This document shows, one piece after another, positions 41,805 through 51,123 of a stretch of DNA of 57,927 nucleotides. Location of the stretch: the NCBI GenBank assembly GCA_045594025.1, contig JAZNXS010000002.1, forward strand, positions 1 to 57,927, written 5' to 3'. The stretch's first letter is position 1. Each line of letters opens with the position of its first letter. The notes beneath the pieces were generated by a model, which did not search any database, was not told the DNA's origin, and saw nothing but the letters and a program-made list of their open reading frames with translations. The position numbers were made by a program, and so were the translations under genes. The DNA is from Scatosoma sp045594025 (GTDB taxonomy: Bacteria; Bacillota; Clostridia; Christensenellales; Borkfalkiaceae).

Positions 41805-43979
41805 TCAACTCAAATTCGTCGGATTTTCTTCCACCGACACCAGCGCGTCTTTACTGCGCGCCGCCGCGCAAATCGCATAAATTTCAGGCAATACCGAGGT
41901 ATCGCACAACCGCATCAATACCTGATAACGGAACTTATTTTGTATGCGCTTTATCGGCGAACGCATCTTGTTGAAGAATAGGAACTTATCCGAATTTTCC
42001 GTATATAACCGTTCTAATTCCACGTACACTTCCCTAAGCGCTTCTATACATTTTTTATCTTCTTCGCCCGTAACGAGTACCCGAACGATTTTGGAAAAAG
42101 GCGGAAACGCCATCGCCGCGCGCAGAGAAATCTCGTTCTCATAAAATCCGTCGTAATCATACGTTGTCGCAAAGCGTAACACCTCGTTTTCAGGATCAAA
42201 GGTCTGCAAAACCACCTTGCCCTGCTCTTCCGCGCGGCCGCTTCTGCCTGCCACCTGCGTAATCAGCTGAAAGGTGCGTTCTCCGCTTCTGTAATCGGAG
42301 AAATGGAGGCTCATATCCGCGTCCAAAATCCCTACTAGAGTGACGGCAGGGAAATCGTGCCCCTTTGCAATCATTTGCGTACCGACGAGAATATCCGCTT
42401 TCTTTTCCGCAAACGTTTTCAGAATTTTATAATGCCCCTCTTTGCCGCTTGTCGTATCGTTATCCATACGCAAAATTCTTGCCGTCGGATACATTTTTGC
42501 CAACTCCGCCGCAATACGTTGCGTGCCCGTGCCGGCATAGGAAAGCTTTTTCCCTCCGCAATCGGGGCAAGCGGAAAGCATATTGTATTTCATGCCGCAA
42601 TAGTGGCATTTTAAACAACCCTCGTCCCTATGGTAAGTCAACGAAACGTCGCACGATTCGCACTTGGCTACGTAGCCGCATTCCTTGCAAATCACCGTCT
42701 GCGAATATCCTCTTCTATTGAGGAACAAAATCGCCTGCTTATCCGCGGCAAGGCATTTTTCCAGCTCCTCTTTCAATGCGCCCGAAAAAGAGGAATTGTT
42801 TCCCCGTCTTACTTCCCTGCGCATGTCTGCGATAATAATTTCGGGCAAAGGGCGTTTGTTGATACGCTTTTCCAACCGAATCAAAGAAAATTCTCCGTCC
42901 TGCGCCCGTTTATAGGTATCCACCGAGGGGGTTGCGCTGCCTAAAACCAGCTTGCAACCGTTTTTCTTCGCGCGCAAAAGCGCAATATCGAAGGTGTTAT
43001 AACGAGGGGCAGATTCACTGAAATAACTGGAATCGTGTTCCTCGTCGATAATAATCACGCCCAAATTTTCCAAGGGCGCAAAAATGGCGCTTCTTGCGCC
43101 GATGGCGATTTTCGCCTCTCCCGTACGCAAACGCCACCATTCGTCAAAGCGTTCGCCTGCGGAAAGCCCACTGTGCAAAATCGCCGCGTTCTTTCCAAAC
43201 CTCGCGCGAAGCTGAGAAAGCATTTGCGGCGTTAAGGAAATTTCAGGTACGAGGAAAATAGAACTTTTCCCCTCTTCCAAGCATTTCGCAATCAGGGTAA
43301 GGTAAATTTCCGTTTTACCGCTGCCCGTAACGCCGTGCAAAAGCTGCACGGTACGCTCGTCCGTGATAATCGTCTTTACCGCCCTTTCTTGGTCGGCGGT
43401 TAATACCCGTTCCACTTTTTCCGCCGTCACCGTCTTGTACGGATCGCGCAAAATCTGTTCTTTTGTGATCGCAACGTAACCTTTTTTCTCCAAAGCGGAC
43501 ACGCCGCCGGGGAAAACGTTATTCAAATACGCGCAATCGGTTTTGCCGTTTTTCGCCAAGTATTCCGCCGCGCCAAGCTGATTTTTCGCCGTTTTTGCAA
43601 GCTTCATCTCCTCGACGGGGACTATCAGCGTTGCGTAATTGCGAAGCAGTTCTCTCACTTTGCCCGTCCGCATTTCAGAGGGCAAAAACAGGCGCAAAGT
43701 AAGCGCCTTGGGCACGCGGTAGCGCGCCGTAATTTTTTCCGCCAAACTCAAGCATTCAGCATTAAGCGCAGGCAATTCGTCGGGGCAGGGATACACCTTT
43801 TTCAACCGTTCCAACGGAAAATCGGAGCTTTCCTTGATCCGCATGACGAATCCGGGCACGGTTTTACCGCCAAACGGCGCGCGAACACGGCTGCCGACGA
43901 CTACGCTGTCGTCGCAGAGATAATCGTATATTCTATCCGTTTCACTCGCCGCGATATCGACGATGACTTCCGCTACCAT
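41805..43979 (-). CDS. priA: Primosomal helicase PriA
   Basis: PriA restarts stalled replication forks. The 724-aa protein has the N-terminal DNA-binding domain (VIVDIAASETDRIYDYLC), Walker A HGVTGSGKTEIYL, DEEH box, SATPSVDTY, and two zinc-binding clusters: CKECGYVAKCESC and CLKCHYCG...CPDCGG. AAGGAG precedes ATG 43979. Length is normal (about 730). coaBC, its usual upstream neighbour, is missing; a repeat element occupies that gap. Confidence 0.96.
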   Translation of the reverse strand: MVAEVIVDIAASETDRIYDYLCDDSVVVGSRVRAPFGGKTVPGFVMRIKESSDFPLERLKKVYPCPDELPALNAECLSLAEKITARYRVPKALTLRLFLPSEMRTGKVRELLRNYATLIVPVEEMKLAKTAKNQLGAAEYLAKNGKTDCAYLNNVFPGGVSALEKKGYVAITKEQILRDPYKTVTAEKVERVLTADQERAVKTIITDERTVQLLHGVTGSGKTEIYLTLIAKCLEEGKSSIFLVPEISLTPQMLSQLRARFGKNAAILHSGLSAGERFDEWWRLRTGEAKIAIGARSAIFAPLENLGVIIIDEEHDSSYFSESAPRYNTFDIALLRAKKNGCKLVLGSATPSVDTYKRAQDGEFSLIRLEKRINKRPLPEIIIADMRREVRRGNNSSFSGALKEELEKCLAADKQAILFLNRRGYSQTVICKECGYVAKCESCDVSLTYHRDEGCLKCHYCGMKYNMLSACPDCGGKKLSYAGTGTQRIAAELAKMYPTARILRMDNDTTSGKEGHYKILKTFAEKKADILVGTQMIAKGHDFPAVTLVGILDADMSLHFSDYRSGERTFQLITQVAGRSGRAEEQGKVVLQTFDPENEVLRFATTYDYDGFYENEISLRAAMAFPPFSKIVRVLVTGEEDKKCIEALREVYVELERLYTENSDKFLFFNKMRSPIKRIQNKFRYQVLMRLCDTSVLPEIYAICAAARSKDALVSVEENPTNLS

Positions 43980-44001
43980 GGAATACTCCTTAAAATGATT
44001 T

Positions 44002-44143
44002 GAAGGCAGAGCCTTCGTGAATTTTCGCTATCGCTCAGTGAATTGACGGCTCCGCCGTCGTTATTGTAATATTTCCACAACGCAACGCATAGCGTTGCAA
44101 TTCACGCGCCGTTAGGCGCAATTCACGCCATTAGGCAATTCAC
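44002..44143 (+). repeat. GTGAATT-hairpin repeat, copy C
   Basis: Same module order as copy B with one hairpin missing: GAAGGCAGAGCCTTC, TTCGCTATCGCTCA, GACGGCTCCGCCGTC, AACGCATAGCGTTGC, GCGCCGTTAGGCGC, GCCATTAGGC, joined by GTGAATT on the left and AATTCAC on the right. Lies between rpoZ and priA. Confidence 0.88.
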
Positions 44144-44163
44144 CGCATAGCCCGTTCTCCGAT

Positions 44164-44186
44164 AAAAAACGCCTCGCAAGCGAGGC
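44164..44186 (-). terminator. Terminator of rpoZ
   Basis: GCCTCGC (44171-44177) and GCGAGGC (44180-44186) with T6 on the minus strand. It would separate gmk-rpoZ from priA. Confidence 0.85.
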
Positions 44187-44193
44187 TGTTTTT

Positions 44194-44415
44194 TTAGTCT
44201 TTTGCAATCACGACTTTGCCGTCTGCGATATCCTTACAAGCGGACAACAGCTCCTTGTCCTTACCTGTCGAATCGTGCACGCCGAGGTTCTTTTCCGTCT
44301 CGATAATCTGACGAGCGCGCTTTGCCGCAATCGTGCAAAGAGCATAACGGCTAATCGGTTCTTCCTCCGTGCCAAGTTTTCTAATCATTACGTCTACAGA
44401 AGGTTCGTTAATCAT
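44194..44415 (-). CDS. rpoZ: RNA polymerase omega subunit
   Basis: The 73-aa product MINEPSVDVMIRKLG... has the omega core SRYALCTIAAKRARQI. Omega stabilises the beta' subunit. ATG 44415 has GGAG 11 bases upstream; a GTG four codons earlier overlaps that ribosome site and is unlikely. It follows gmk by 34 bases, the standard gmk-rpoZ pair, and ends at a terminator. Confidence 0.95.
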   Translation of the reverse strand: MINEPSVDVMIRKLGTEEEPISRYALCTIAAKRARQIIETEKNLGVHDSTGKDKELLSACKDIADGKVVIAKD

Positions 44416-44449
44416 AATATTTCTCACTCCTTATTTGTGTATTTTTTTC

Positions 44450-45019
44450 TTAATTTATTCCGTCATTGCCGTCGACGCCGTCCAAAATAGCGCAAACCTC
44501 TTGGATTGCCTCTTCTAAATCGTCGTTGACAATGATATAATCGTATTTATCTTTTTGCGACAGCTCAAATTCCATTCTCGACAGCCGAATTTGCACCGTT
44601 TCCTCGTTTTCCGAGCCTCTTCCGATCAAGCGGCGTTTCAGCTCCTCCACCGACGGCGGTACAACCATAACGAGTACGCATTCGGGAAATACCTTTTTCG
44701 CATTCAAGGAGCCGACTACGTCGATTTCCATAATCACCGATTTCGTTTTCAGCGTTTCCCGTACAAACGATTTCGGCGTGCCGTAATAGTTGCCGAAATG
44801 CTCGTCATATTCCAAAAAGTCGTCCTCTTTGATCCGTCTTTCAAATTCCTCGTGGGATAAGAAGAAATAATGCTTTCCGTCCACCTCGCCCTCACGTGGT
44901 TCTCTCGTTGTGCAGGAAACGGATTCCACCACGTCGTCGCGACGTTCCAAAATCGTCTTTACTATCGTTCCCTTGCCTACGCCGGAGGGCCCGGATACAG
45001 CCATCAAAATATGTTTCAT
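44450..45019 (-). CDS. gmk: Guanylate kinase
   Basis: Phosphorylates GMP to GDP. The 189-aa product has the P-loop SGPSGVGKGTI, the GMP site SCTTREPREGEVDGKHY, and EIDVVGSLNAKK. ATG 45019 follows AAGGAG at 5 bases. It lies after yicC by 19 bases; remA, normally between them, is absent. Confidence 0.96.
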   Translation of the reverse strand: MKHILMAVSGPSGVGKGTIVKTILERRDDVVESVSCTTREPREGEVDGKHYFFLSHEEFERRIKEDDFLEYDEHFGNYYGTPKSFVRETLKTKSVIMEIDVVGSLNAKKVFPECVLVMVVPPSVEELKRRLIGRGSENEETVQIRLSRMEFELSQKDKYDYIIVNDDLEEAIQEVCAILDGVDGNDGIN

Positions 45020-45038
45020 TTGCACTCCTTACGTTCAC

Positions 45039-45914
45039 TTATTCGAGATTCTGTACCTGTTCGCGAATTTTTTCAATTTCATTTTTCAATGCAAGCCCTG
45101 CGCGCGTAATCGTCACATCGTTGCTCTTGGAACAAGTGGTGTTCGCTTCACGGTTGAATTCCTGCACCAGGAAATCCAGCTTTCTGCCCACAACCCCTTC
45201 CTCGGCGATACTTCTGAACTGTTCGATGTGCGAACGCAAACGGGTGAGCTCTTCATCGATATTGCTCTTGTCGGTGAACACCGCCACTTCCGTAAGCAAT
45301 CTGCCTTCATCAATTTGCGCGTCCGAAAGATATTCTTTCACCCTTGCCGTCAGCTTTTCGCGGTATTCCGTGGCAATCATGGGCGCCCTTGCGGAAATTT
45401 CTTTCACCAGCGTTTCGATGGTTTTCACCCTTGCCAACATATCTGCCTTGAGCTTCTCACCTTCAACAAAACGCATTTCGTTGAGTTTATCCAAAGCCAC
45501 GTTCAGCGCTACGTCCAATGCGTGCGTCAATTCCTCGTCCAACGCTACCGTGTCTTCTTGCTTTAACACTTCGGGATAGCGGAGCACGGAAGAAAGGGTA
45601 ACGTCGTCCGTCAAATCGGGGAACGCCGCTTTCAAAGCCTGCGCCGCCGCCACGTAAGACGCCGCCAACGCCAAATCGGGCGCAAGGTTGGTTTCTCTTT
45701 CGCGTTTATCTTTAACGGAAATGAGCACGTCTGCGTGCCCTCTCGTCAGTTTTTTGCGAATGGTGGTGCGGATTACGTCCTCGTATGCCGCAAAAATACG
45801 CGGCGCTTTGATAGACACGTCCAAATAACGGTTGTTTACCGTTTTGATTTCGCAGGTCAGCTCTAAGCCGCCCTCTGCATATTCCCCTTTTCCATAACCC
45901 GTCATGCTAAGCAT
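45039..45914 (-). CDS. YicC/YloC family endoribonuclease
   Basis: The 291-aa protein shows the YicC N-terminal MLSMTGYGKG, TVNNRYLDVSIK and the C-terminal SNIDEELTRLRSHIEQF (conserved Glu-Glu) with GRKLDFLVQEFNREANTTCSK. Proteins of this family have been described as endoribonucleases that open an RNA clamp. AGGAG precedes ATG 45914. First gene of the yicC-gmk-rpoZ transcript from a consensus promoter. Confidence 0.94.
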   Translation of the reverse strand: MLSMTGYGKGEYAEGGLELTCEIKTVNNRYLDVSIKAPRIFAAYEDVIRTTIRKKLTRGHADVLISVKDKRERETNLAPDLALAASYVAAAQALKAAFPDLTDDVTLSSVLRYPEVLKQEDTVALDEELTHALDVALNVALDKLNEMRFVEGEKLKADMLARVKTIETLVKEISARAPMIATEYREKLTARVKEYLSDAQIDEGRLLTEVAVFTDKSNIDEELTRLRSHIEQFRSIAEEGVVGRKLDFLVQEFNREANTTCSKSNDVTITRAGLALKNEIEKIREQVQNLE

Positions 45915-45952
45915 AAGCGCACTCCTTTGTTGGCATACTCATTGATTGTACC

Positions 45953-45981
45953 ATTATAGCAAACTTTTTTTAAAATTTCAA
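45953..45981 (-). promoter_or_regulatory. yicC-gmk-rpoZ promoter
   Basis: Minus strand TTGAAA (45976-45981), 17-bp spacer, TATAAT (45953-45958). Confidence 0.8.
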
Positions 45982-46044
45982 GTACTATTGCAACAAATCC
46001 CCTCTTTTTTTATAAAAAAGAGAAAATTTTTCCAAAGAACAGAA

Positions 46045-46070
46045 AAGGAACGGCTTTTTCGCCGTTCCTT
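46045..46070 (-). terminator. Hairpin at the ligA 3' end
   Basis: AAGGAACGGC (46045-46054) and GCCGTTCCTT (46061-46070) make a 10-bp stem 4 bases after the ligA stop; the following minus-strand sequence TTTCTG is only weakly T-rich. Confidence 0.65.
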
Positions 46071-46073
46071 ACG

Positions 46074-48029
46074 TTATGATTTCGTTTCCGTTTCTATCAT
46101 TTCCTTAAAAGTAGCTTCGTCAATGATTTTTATCCCAAGCTTTTGCGCTTTTGCAAGCTTGCTACCTGCCTCTTCCCCTGCCAAAACTAAGGTCGTTTTT
46201 GCCGTGACCGAGCTTTGACAAACGCCGCCCCGTTCCTCAATCAGCTTTTGCGCTTCACTGCGCTTAAACGAGGATAGCGTACCCGTGAGCACGACTGCTT
46301 CTCCCGAAAAGATTCCTTCTTTTTTCTCGTTCGACCAAACGGGCGTTACCCCGATTTCCTTTAATGCCTGCAATTCCGCAAGGTTGGCTTCGTCTTTGAA
46401 ATACTCTACAATCGCATTCGCCGTGATTTCCCCTACGTTTTCCAAACCAAGTAAATCGTCCACCGTCGCTTCTTGTAAATTTTCCATCGTTTGAAAACGC
46501 GCCGCTAAATCTTTCGCCGCAACCCTGCCTACCCCCTCTATGCCGATCGCGTAAATAAACGCGTCCATGGTAGGGGTCTTACTCTTTTCTATCGCCGTTA
46601 AGATGTTTGTAATTTTCTTATCCTTGAATCCATCCAACTGCGCCAAATCCTCCGCCGTTAAACGGTATAAATCGGAAAACTTTTTCACGTTTTTGCGCTC
46701 GACAAGTTGCAACGCGGTACTCTCGGAAAAACCGTCGATATTCATGGCGTTCTTACTTGCGTAATGGTCGAGCATCGCCACGATTCTCGGCACGCAATCC
46801 CGATTCGGGCAGAACAAATGCGCGCCCGTTTCTTTCAGTCCTGTTCCGCAAGCAGGGCAGACGGTCGGTTTTTCGATGTCGCGACTCTTTTCCGTATGCT
46901 CCGTTGCACCCAAAATTTCGGGGATAACTTCGTTGGAACGGCGAACGAGCACTCTCGAATCTATCTTCACGTCCTTACGCAAAATATCGCCGTAATTATT
47001 CAAGGTCGCCCTTGACACCGTCGCGCCGCCAAGATCCACGGGATCGAGAAGAGCAAGCGGCGTCAGTTTTCCCGTTCTGCCTACCTGCCAAATCACGTCC
47101 TTTAAGAGGGTAGTCACCTCTTCCGCTTCAAACTTATACGCCATCGCCCAACGGGGGAATTTATCGGTAAAGCCCATCTCCTCACGAAGGATTGCATCGT
47201 CCACCTTGATAACGGCTCCGTCCGTTAAGACGTCCAACGTTTTGCGTTCCCGTTCCACCTCGGCAATCGCCGCAACCACTTCTTCATCCGTGTGGCATAC
47301 CTTGAAATACGGGAACACCTTAAACCCCTCGTTTATAAGGAAATCGTGGGCATTCGTTTGAGACATGGGTGCCCCGTCCGACATATAATTGACGTCATAG
47401 AAATAAATATCGGGACGGCGAAGCTCGGTCACCTTCGGATCGAGGTTACGGATCGCCCCTGCCGCCGCATTACGCGCGTTTTTCAAAGGCTCTGCCGCCG
47501 TTTTGTTGTACGCATCAAGTACAGACAAACGAATGACCGCTTCCCCTCTCACCTCCAACGTGCCTTGGTAAGTAATTTTTAAGGGGAAAGACTTGATCGT
47601 CAAAACCTGCGCCGTGACGTCTTCACCCACCACGCCGTTACCCCGCGTCGTAGCGCGGACAAACTGTCCCTTATCATAGGTAAGGCAGACAGTCAGTCCG
47701 TCGAATTTGTATTCCACCGTGTAGTCAGGTTGCGCGCCGGCAAGCTTTTTCACACGAGTCAAAAACGCCGTCAACTCCTCCGTCGAAACCGATTTATCCA
47801 AACTGAACAACCTTTCGATATGCGTGTGCTTTTCAAAGCCTTTAATCGGCTCGCCACCCACTCGTCTGGTCGGGCTATCGGGGTACACCTCGCCGCTTTC
47901 CGCCTCTAAACGGCGTAATTCATCGTATAAGGCGTCATATTCCTTATCCGAAACGGTGGGATTATCCAGCACGTAATATTCGTGCGCCCATTTATTGAGA
48001 ATGTCCACAAGCTCTCTTTGTCTGTTCAT
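46074..48029 (-). CDS. ligA: NAD-dependent DNA ligase LigA
   Basis: Seals nicks in DNA using NAD. The 651-aa protein follows the normal order: Ia domain, adenylation domain with the active-site Lys in EYKFDGLTV, OB-fold, a four-Cys zinc finger (CPACGTG and CPNRDC), HhH repeats (EGVGRVAAKDLA, LGLENVGEITA) and a BRCT domain (VLTGTLSSFKRSEAQKLIEERG). Length is typical (about 660). The ribosome site is weak (GGGT). It lies downstream of pcrA as in Bacillus. Confidence 0.96.
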   Translation of the reverse strand: MNRQRELVDILNKWAHEYYVLDNPTVSDKEYDALYDELRRLEAESGEVYPDSPTRRVGGEPIKGFEKHTHIERLFSLDKSVSTEELTAFLTRVKKLAGAQPDYTVEYKFDGLTVCLTYDKGQFVRATTRGNGVVGEDVTAQVLTIKSFPLKITYQGTLEVRGEAVIRLSVLDAYNKTAAEPLKNARNAAAGAIRNLDPKVTELRRPDIYFYDVNYMSDGAPMSQTNAHDFLINEGFKVFPYFKVCHTDEEVVAAIAEVERERKTLDVLTDGAVIKVDDAILREEMGFTDKFPRWAMAYKFEAEEVTTLLKDVIWQVGRTGKLTPLALLDPVDLGGATVSRATLNNYGDILRKDVKIDSRVLVRRSNEVIPEILGATEHTEKSRDIEKPTVCPACGTGLKETGAHLFCPNRDCVPRIVAMLDHYASKNAMNIDGFSESTALQLVERKNVKKFSDLYRLTAEDLAQLDGFKDKKITNILTAIEKSKTPTMDAFIYAIGIEGVGRVAAKDLAARFQTMENLQEATVDDLLGLENVGEITANAIVEYFKDEANLAELQALKEIGVTPVWSNEKKEGIFSGEAVVLTGTLSSFKRSEAQKLIEERGGVCQSSVTAKTTLVLAGEEAGSKLAKAQKLGIKIIDEATFKEMIETETKS

Positions 48030-48059
48030 TTCTGTACCCGTTATTTTTTATTTATAAAA

Positions 48060-48100
48060 GTGAATTGTCCGTAAGACAATTCACGCCGTTAGGCAATTCG
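48060..48100 (+). repeat. GTGAATT-hairpin repeat, short copy D
   Basis: Two modules only: GTGAATT-GTCCGTAAGAC and AATTCAC-GCCGTTAGGC-AATTC. Between pcrA and ligA. Confidence 0.75.
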
Positions 48101-48128
48101 CTGCGCTGAACGCGCAACTTCGTCTTGC

Positions 48129-50573
48129 TTATACAATCGTCAAGGGCGCAAGACTTGCGGATAACTGCTTAATCCCCAACCCCTCAAACGCAATGTCAAG
48201 GATCATATTGCTGCCCACACCGCGAACGGAGACAATGGTGCCGTTGCCAAATTTCGCATGCCGTACCTTTACCCCTGCGCGGAATGCAGATAAATCCTTT
48301 CCGCCTGTCGCGGTAGGTTTCGTCGCTTTGCCTACGCCGCCATATACGAATCCGCTGTTCTTTTTTTGCGTCGTCTGCGAACCGTAAGCTGCGCCGTAAG
48401 ACGAACCGTAGCTTGTCGAGCTTCCGTACGAATTTCCATACGAGTTCCCACTCCACGTTGAACGGGTAGCGGAAGAGTTTTGTCTGGAAGAATCCCCGTA
48501 CGATTTACCGCCATAAGACGAGCCGTATCCGCCGCCAAAGCTGCTTTTTCTGCCGCTGTAATCGTCATTCGACGAATACCTGCCCCCACCGTAAGCGGAG
48601 TTCCCATAGCTTTCGGGATCGTCCCAATCGCTATATCCATACATAGGTCTACGCTGTTCCTGCGGCAGCTCCACCACGGAAGCAAGCTCTTTTAAGAAAC
48701 GGGAACGCGCAGTCGGCTCTCGCTTGCCGTATAAGTATCTGCTTTTCGATCTCGTTAAATACAACCTTTCTTTTGCGCGGGTGATTGCTACGTACATCAA
48801 ACGGCGTTCCTCTTCCATATCGTCGTCATTCTCTACGGCTCTTGACACGGGCAGAATGTTCTCTTCCAAACCGCAAATGAACACGCATCTGAATTCCAGA
48901 CCTTTCACTGAATGTATCGTTGCCAAAGTAACGTAATTACCGTCGTCCATTTCATCCGTATCCGAAGAGAGGGTAACTTGGTTGAGGTAATCGGTAAGCG
49001 TCGCGTCGGGATTTAAGCGGCTGTATTCTTCCACCGAGTTGATAAATTCTTCAATATTCGCGCGTTTGTTAATACTCTCGTCCGAATCGTCGGCGTATGC
49101 TTCACGCATATGCGTGTCCGCGACAATCTTTTTCACCAACTCATTGACGGGTAGCGCCTGACTGTCTACAATCCATTCCTTGACCAAATCACGGAATTCC
49201 ACCAGCTTTTGCTTCGTCCCCGAAGTAAACCCGATTTCATCAATATCCACAAGCGCGTCGAATACGGAAAGCTCCGTTTGATATGCATAATTTTGCAACG
49301 TTTCCACCGTTTTTGCGCCGATACCGCGCTTGGGAAAGTTGATAATTCTCGTCGCCGCCTCGCTATCAAAAGGATTGTTCACCAACCGCAAATAGGCAAG
49401 CATGTCCTTGATCTCTTTGCGTTCGAAGAACTTAAAGCCGCCGAATACTTTATAGGGAATCCCATCCCCCGTGAACTCTTGTTCGAAAGATCGGGTAAGC
49501 GCGTTCAAGCGCATTAAAATGGCAAAATCGGAATACCGATAGCCTTGACGGAGCAAGCCTGCAATCGTTTGCGCGATATAACGCGCCTCACCGCTTTCCT
49601 CGTCCATCTCCTGCACCTTGATCGGCGCGCCTTCGTCATTCTCCGTCCAAAGAGTTTTGTCCTTTCTTCTGCCATTGTTGCGAATAACGGTGTTCGCCAG
49701 CTTCAAAATGTTTTTGGTGGAACGGTAGTTGCGTTCCAACTTGAACACCTTTGCGTCTTTGAAATCCTTTTCAAAATGCAGGATATTTTCCAGCTTCGCG
49801 CCGCGCCAACCGTAGATAGACTGATCATCGTCGCCGACGGCAAAGAGGTTACCATGTACGGATGCAAGCATCTTTATGATCTCGTACTGCACCTCATTGG
49901 TGTCCTGAAACTCGTCCACGAGGATATAGCGGAACTTGCCGCCAAGATACTCTCTTACTTCCTTGTTCTTGCGAAGCAGATTTCTCGTTTCATTCAGCAA
50001 ATCGTCAAAATCCAACGCATTATTTTCATGCAAGTGCTTTTGATAGCGCGCATATACTTTCACGATTTCGTCAATATCGCGCTCCCCTGCGTATTCCTCG
50101 GCGTAGCGTTCGGACTCTAAACCCAGCATCTTCGCATTCGCAATATGCCATTTGATATTTTTCAGCAGCTTTTCATCGTCAAAATCACATTCCTGAAAGG
50201 ATTTTTTGACAATATTGTTGCGTTCGGTTTCGCTGTAAATGGAGAAATTCGATTTGATACCAGCCTCTTCGGGGAATATACGCAAAATCCGCACGCACAT
50301 GCTGTGGATTGTGCATACCCACGATCTGGAAACGTCGATAATCTGCCCCAAACGCTCTTTCATTTCGTTTGCGGCTTTGTTGGTGAACGTGATCGCGAGG
50401 ATGGCGTCCGCAGGAACGCCCAAGTCCTCCACGATATAGGCAATTCTAGAGGTCAAAACACGGGTTTTACCGCTTCCTGCGCCTGCCAATACCAATACCG
50501 CGCCTTCCGTTCGAAAAACGGGCTTGATTTGTTCGTCGTTCAGTTGTTCAATAATTTCGTCCAGTTGCATCAT
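48129..50573 (-). CDS. pcrA: UvrD/PcrA-type DNA helicase
   Basis: PcrA is a 3'-5' helicase in repair and replication. The protein has the Q-motif LNDEQIKPV, Walker A AGAGSGKTRVL, DEFQDTN, DDDQSIYGWRGA, YRSTKNIL, TIHSVKGLEF, ITRAKE, and a long Gly/Ser/Tyr-rich low-complexity linker (about residues 675-765) before a C-terminal Tudor-like end (VRHAKFGNGTIVSV). ATG 50573 or 50570 (tandem Met codons) begins the family sequence; open codons further upstream lie in the promoter. There is no ribosome site, and TATAAT ends 10 bases before, so a leaderless start is expected. Confidence 0.94.
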   Translation of the reverse strand: MMQLDEIIEQLNDEQIKPVFRTEGAVLVLAGAGSGKTRVLTSRIAYIVEDLGVPADAILAITFTNKAANEMKERLGQIIDVSRSWVCTIHSMCVRILRIFPEEAGIKSNFSIYSETERNNIVKKSFQECDFDDEKLLKNIKWHIANAKMLGLESERYAEEYAGERDIDEIVKVYARYQKHLHENNALDFDDLLNETRNLLRKNKEVREYLGGKFRYILVDEFQDTNEVQYEIIKMLASVHGNLFAVGDDDQSIYGWRGAKLENILHFEKDFKDAKVFKLERNYRSTKNILKLANTVIRNNGRRKDKTLWTENDEGAPIKVQEMDEESGEARYIAQTIAGLLRQGYRYSDFAILMRLNALTRSFEQEFTGDGIPYKVFGGFKFFERKEIKDMLAYLRLVNNPFDSEAATRIINFPKRGIGAKTVETLQNYAYQTELSVFDALVDIDEIGFTSGTKQKLVEFRDLVKEWIVDSQALPVNELVKKIVADTHMREAYADDSDESINKRANIEEFINSVEEYSRLNPDATLTDYLNQVTLSSDTDEMDDGNYVTLATIHSVKGLEFRCVFICGLEENILPVSRAVENDDDMEEERRLMYVAITRAKERLYLTRSKSRYLYGKREPTARSRFLKELASVVELPQEQRRPMYGYSDWDDPESYGNSAYGGGRYSSNDDYSGRKSSFGGGYGSSYGGKSYGDSSRQNSSATRSTWSGNSYGNSYGSSTSYGSSYGAAYGSQTTQKKNSGFVYGGVGKATKPTATGGKDLSAFRAGVKVRHAKFGNGTIVSVRGVGSNMILDIAFEGLGIKQLSASLAPLTIV

Positions 50574-50582
50574 AACAAAAAT

Positions 50583-50611
50583 ATTATACCACAATTCACC
50601 CCGATTTGCAA
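50583..50611 (-). promoter_or_regulatory. pcrA promoter next to the start codon
   Basis: Minus strand TTGCAA (50606-50611), 17-bp spacer, TATAAT (50583-50588). Predicted transcription start about 50576, three bases before ATG 50573. Confidence 0.75.
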
Positions 50612-50642
50612 GTCTATCCAATCGAAAACATACCGTTTGCAT

Positions 50643-50670
50643 AAAAAAACTACGGAGATTCTCTCCGTAG
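50643..50670 (-). terminator. Terminator of the 134-aa gene
   Basis: CTACGGAGA (50650-50658) and TCTCCGTAG (50662-50670); seven T follow on the minus strand. Confidence 0.88.
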
Positions 50671-50687
50671 CGTTTTAGAAATACACT

Positions 50688-51092
50688 CTATTTTGCTTTT
50701 AAACTTTCAAATTCGCACTCGGCGCGGAAACGTTCGAGGGCGCGAAGATATTTTTCGCTGAGCGTTAAAGTATAACGCTGTTTTTCTTCATAGGAAAGGG
50801 TAGCGTAATACGCCTTATCGGTAAGCCTGCCGATGGCGTCGCTTACTTCGCCTTCGTTAAGCAGCATTTGCTTTACCCGAAGGTAAAATTCGTCCTCTTT
50901 CCTTCCCTCTATTTGCGCCTCTACCTGCGTTTTGAAAAAACGCTCGGCTTTGCTTTCGTTAAGACCATGCTCCCTCGCTTTTTCTTTTTGCTCGGTTAAA
51001 TTGTCTTTGCATTCCTTCCAAAATCCGCTTTTGATTCTGCTTTTTGCTAAGCGCGCTTCTTCACGAAGTGTGCGTCCGTTTTCATTCGACAT
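50688..51092 (-). CDS. Unrecognised charged helical protein, 134 aa
   Basis: I do not recognise this family. The product is rich in Glu, Lys and Arg, predicted to be all helix, with no signal, membrane or metal motif; it begins MSNENGRTLREEARLAKSR. It lies after rpsU, with a terminator hairpin between them, and is upstream of pcrA. AGAGGTG precedes ATG 51092. A RecX or YqeY assignment was considered because of the neighbours but the sequence does not match either. Confidence 0.65.
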   Translation of the reverse strand: MSNENGRTLREEARLAKSRIKSGFWKECKDNLTEQKEKAREHGLNESKAERFFKTQVEAQIEGRKEDEFYLRVKQMLLNEGEVSDAIGRLTDKAYYATLSYEEKQRYTLTLSEKYLRALERFRAECEFESLKAK

Positions 51093-51123
51093 TTTTCACC
51101 TCTTTTCGACAATTTTGCAAGAA

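Noticed and set aside
44002..44143. CRISPR array at the GTGAATT repeats
   Set aside because: The link is only 7 bases, the intervening units are short hairpins conserved between copies rather than unique spacers, and no cas genes are present.
50688..51092. RecX or YqeY for the 134-aa gene
   Set aside because: Neighbourhood suggested it, but the three-helix RecX repeats and YqeY N-terminal motif are both missing.
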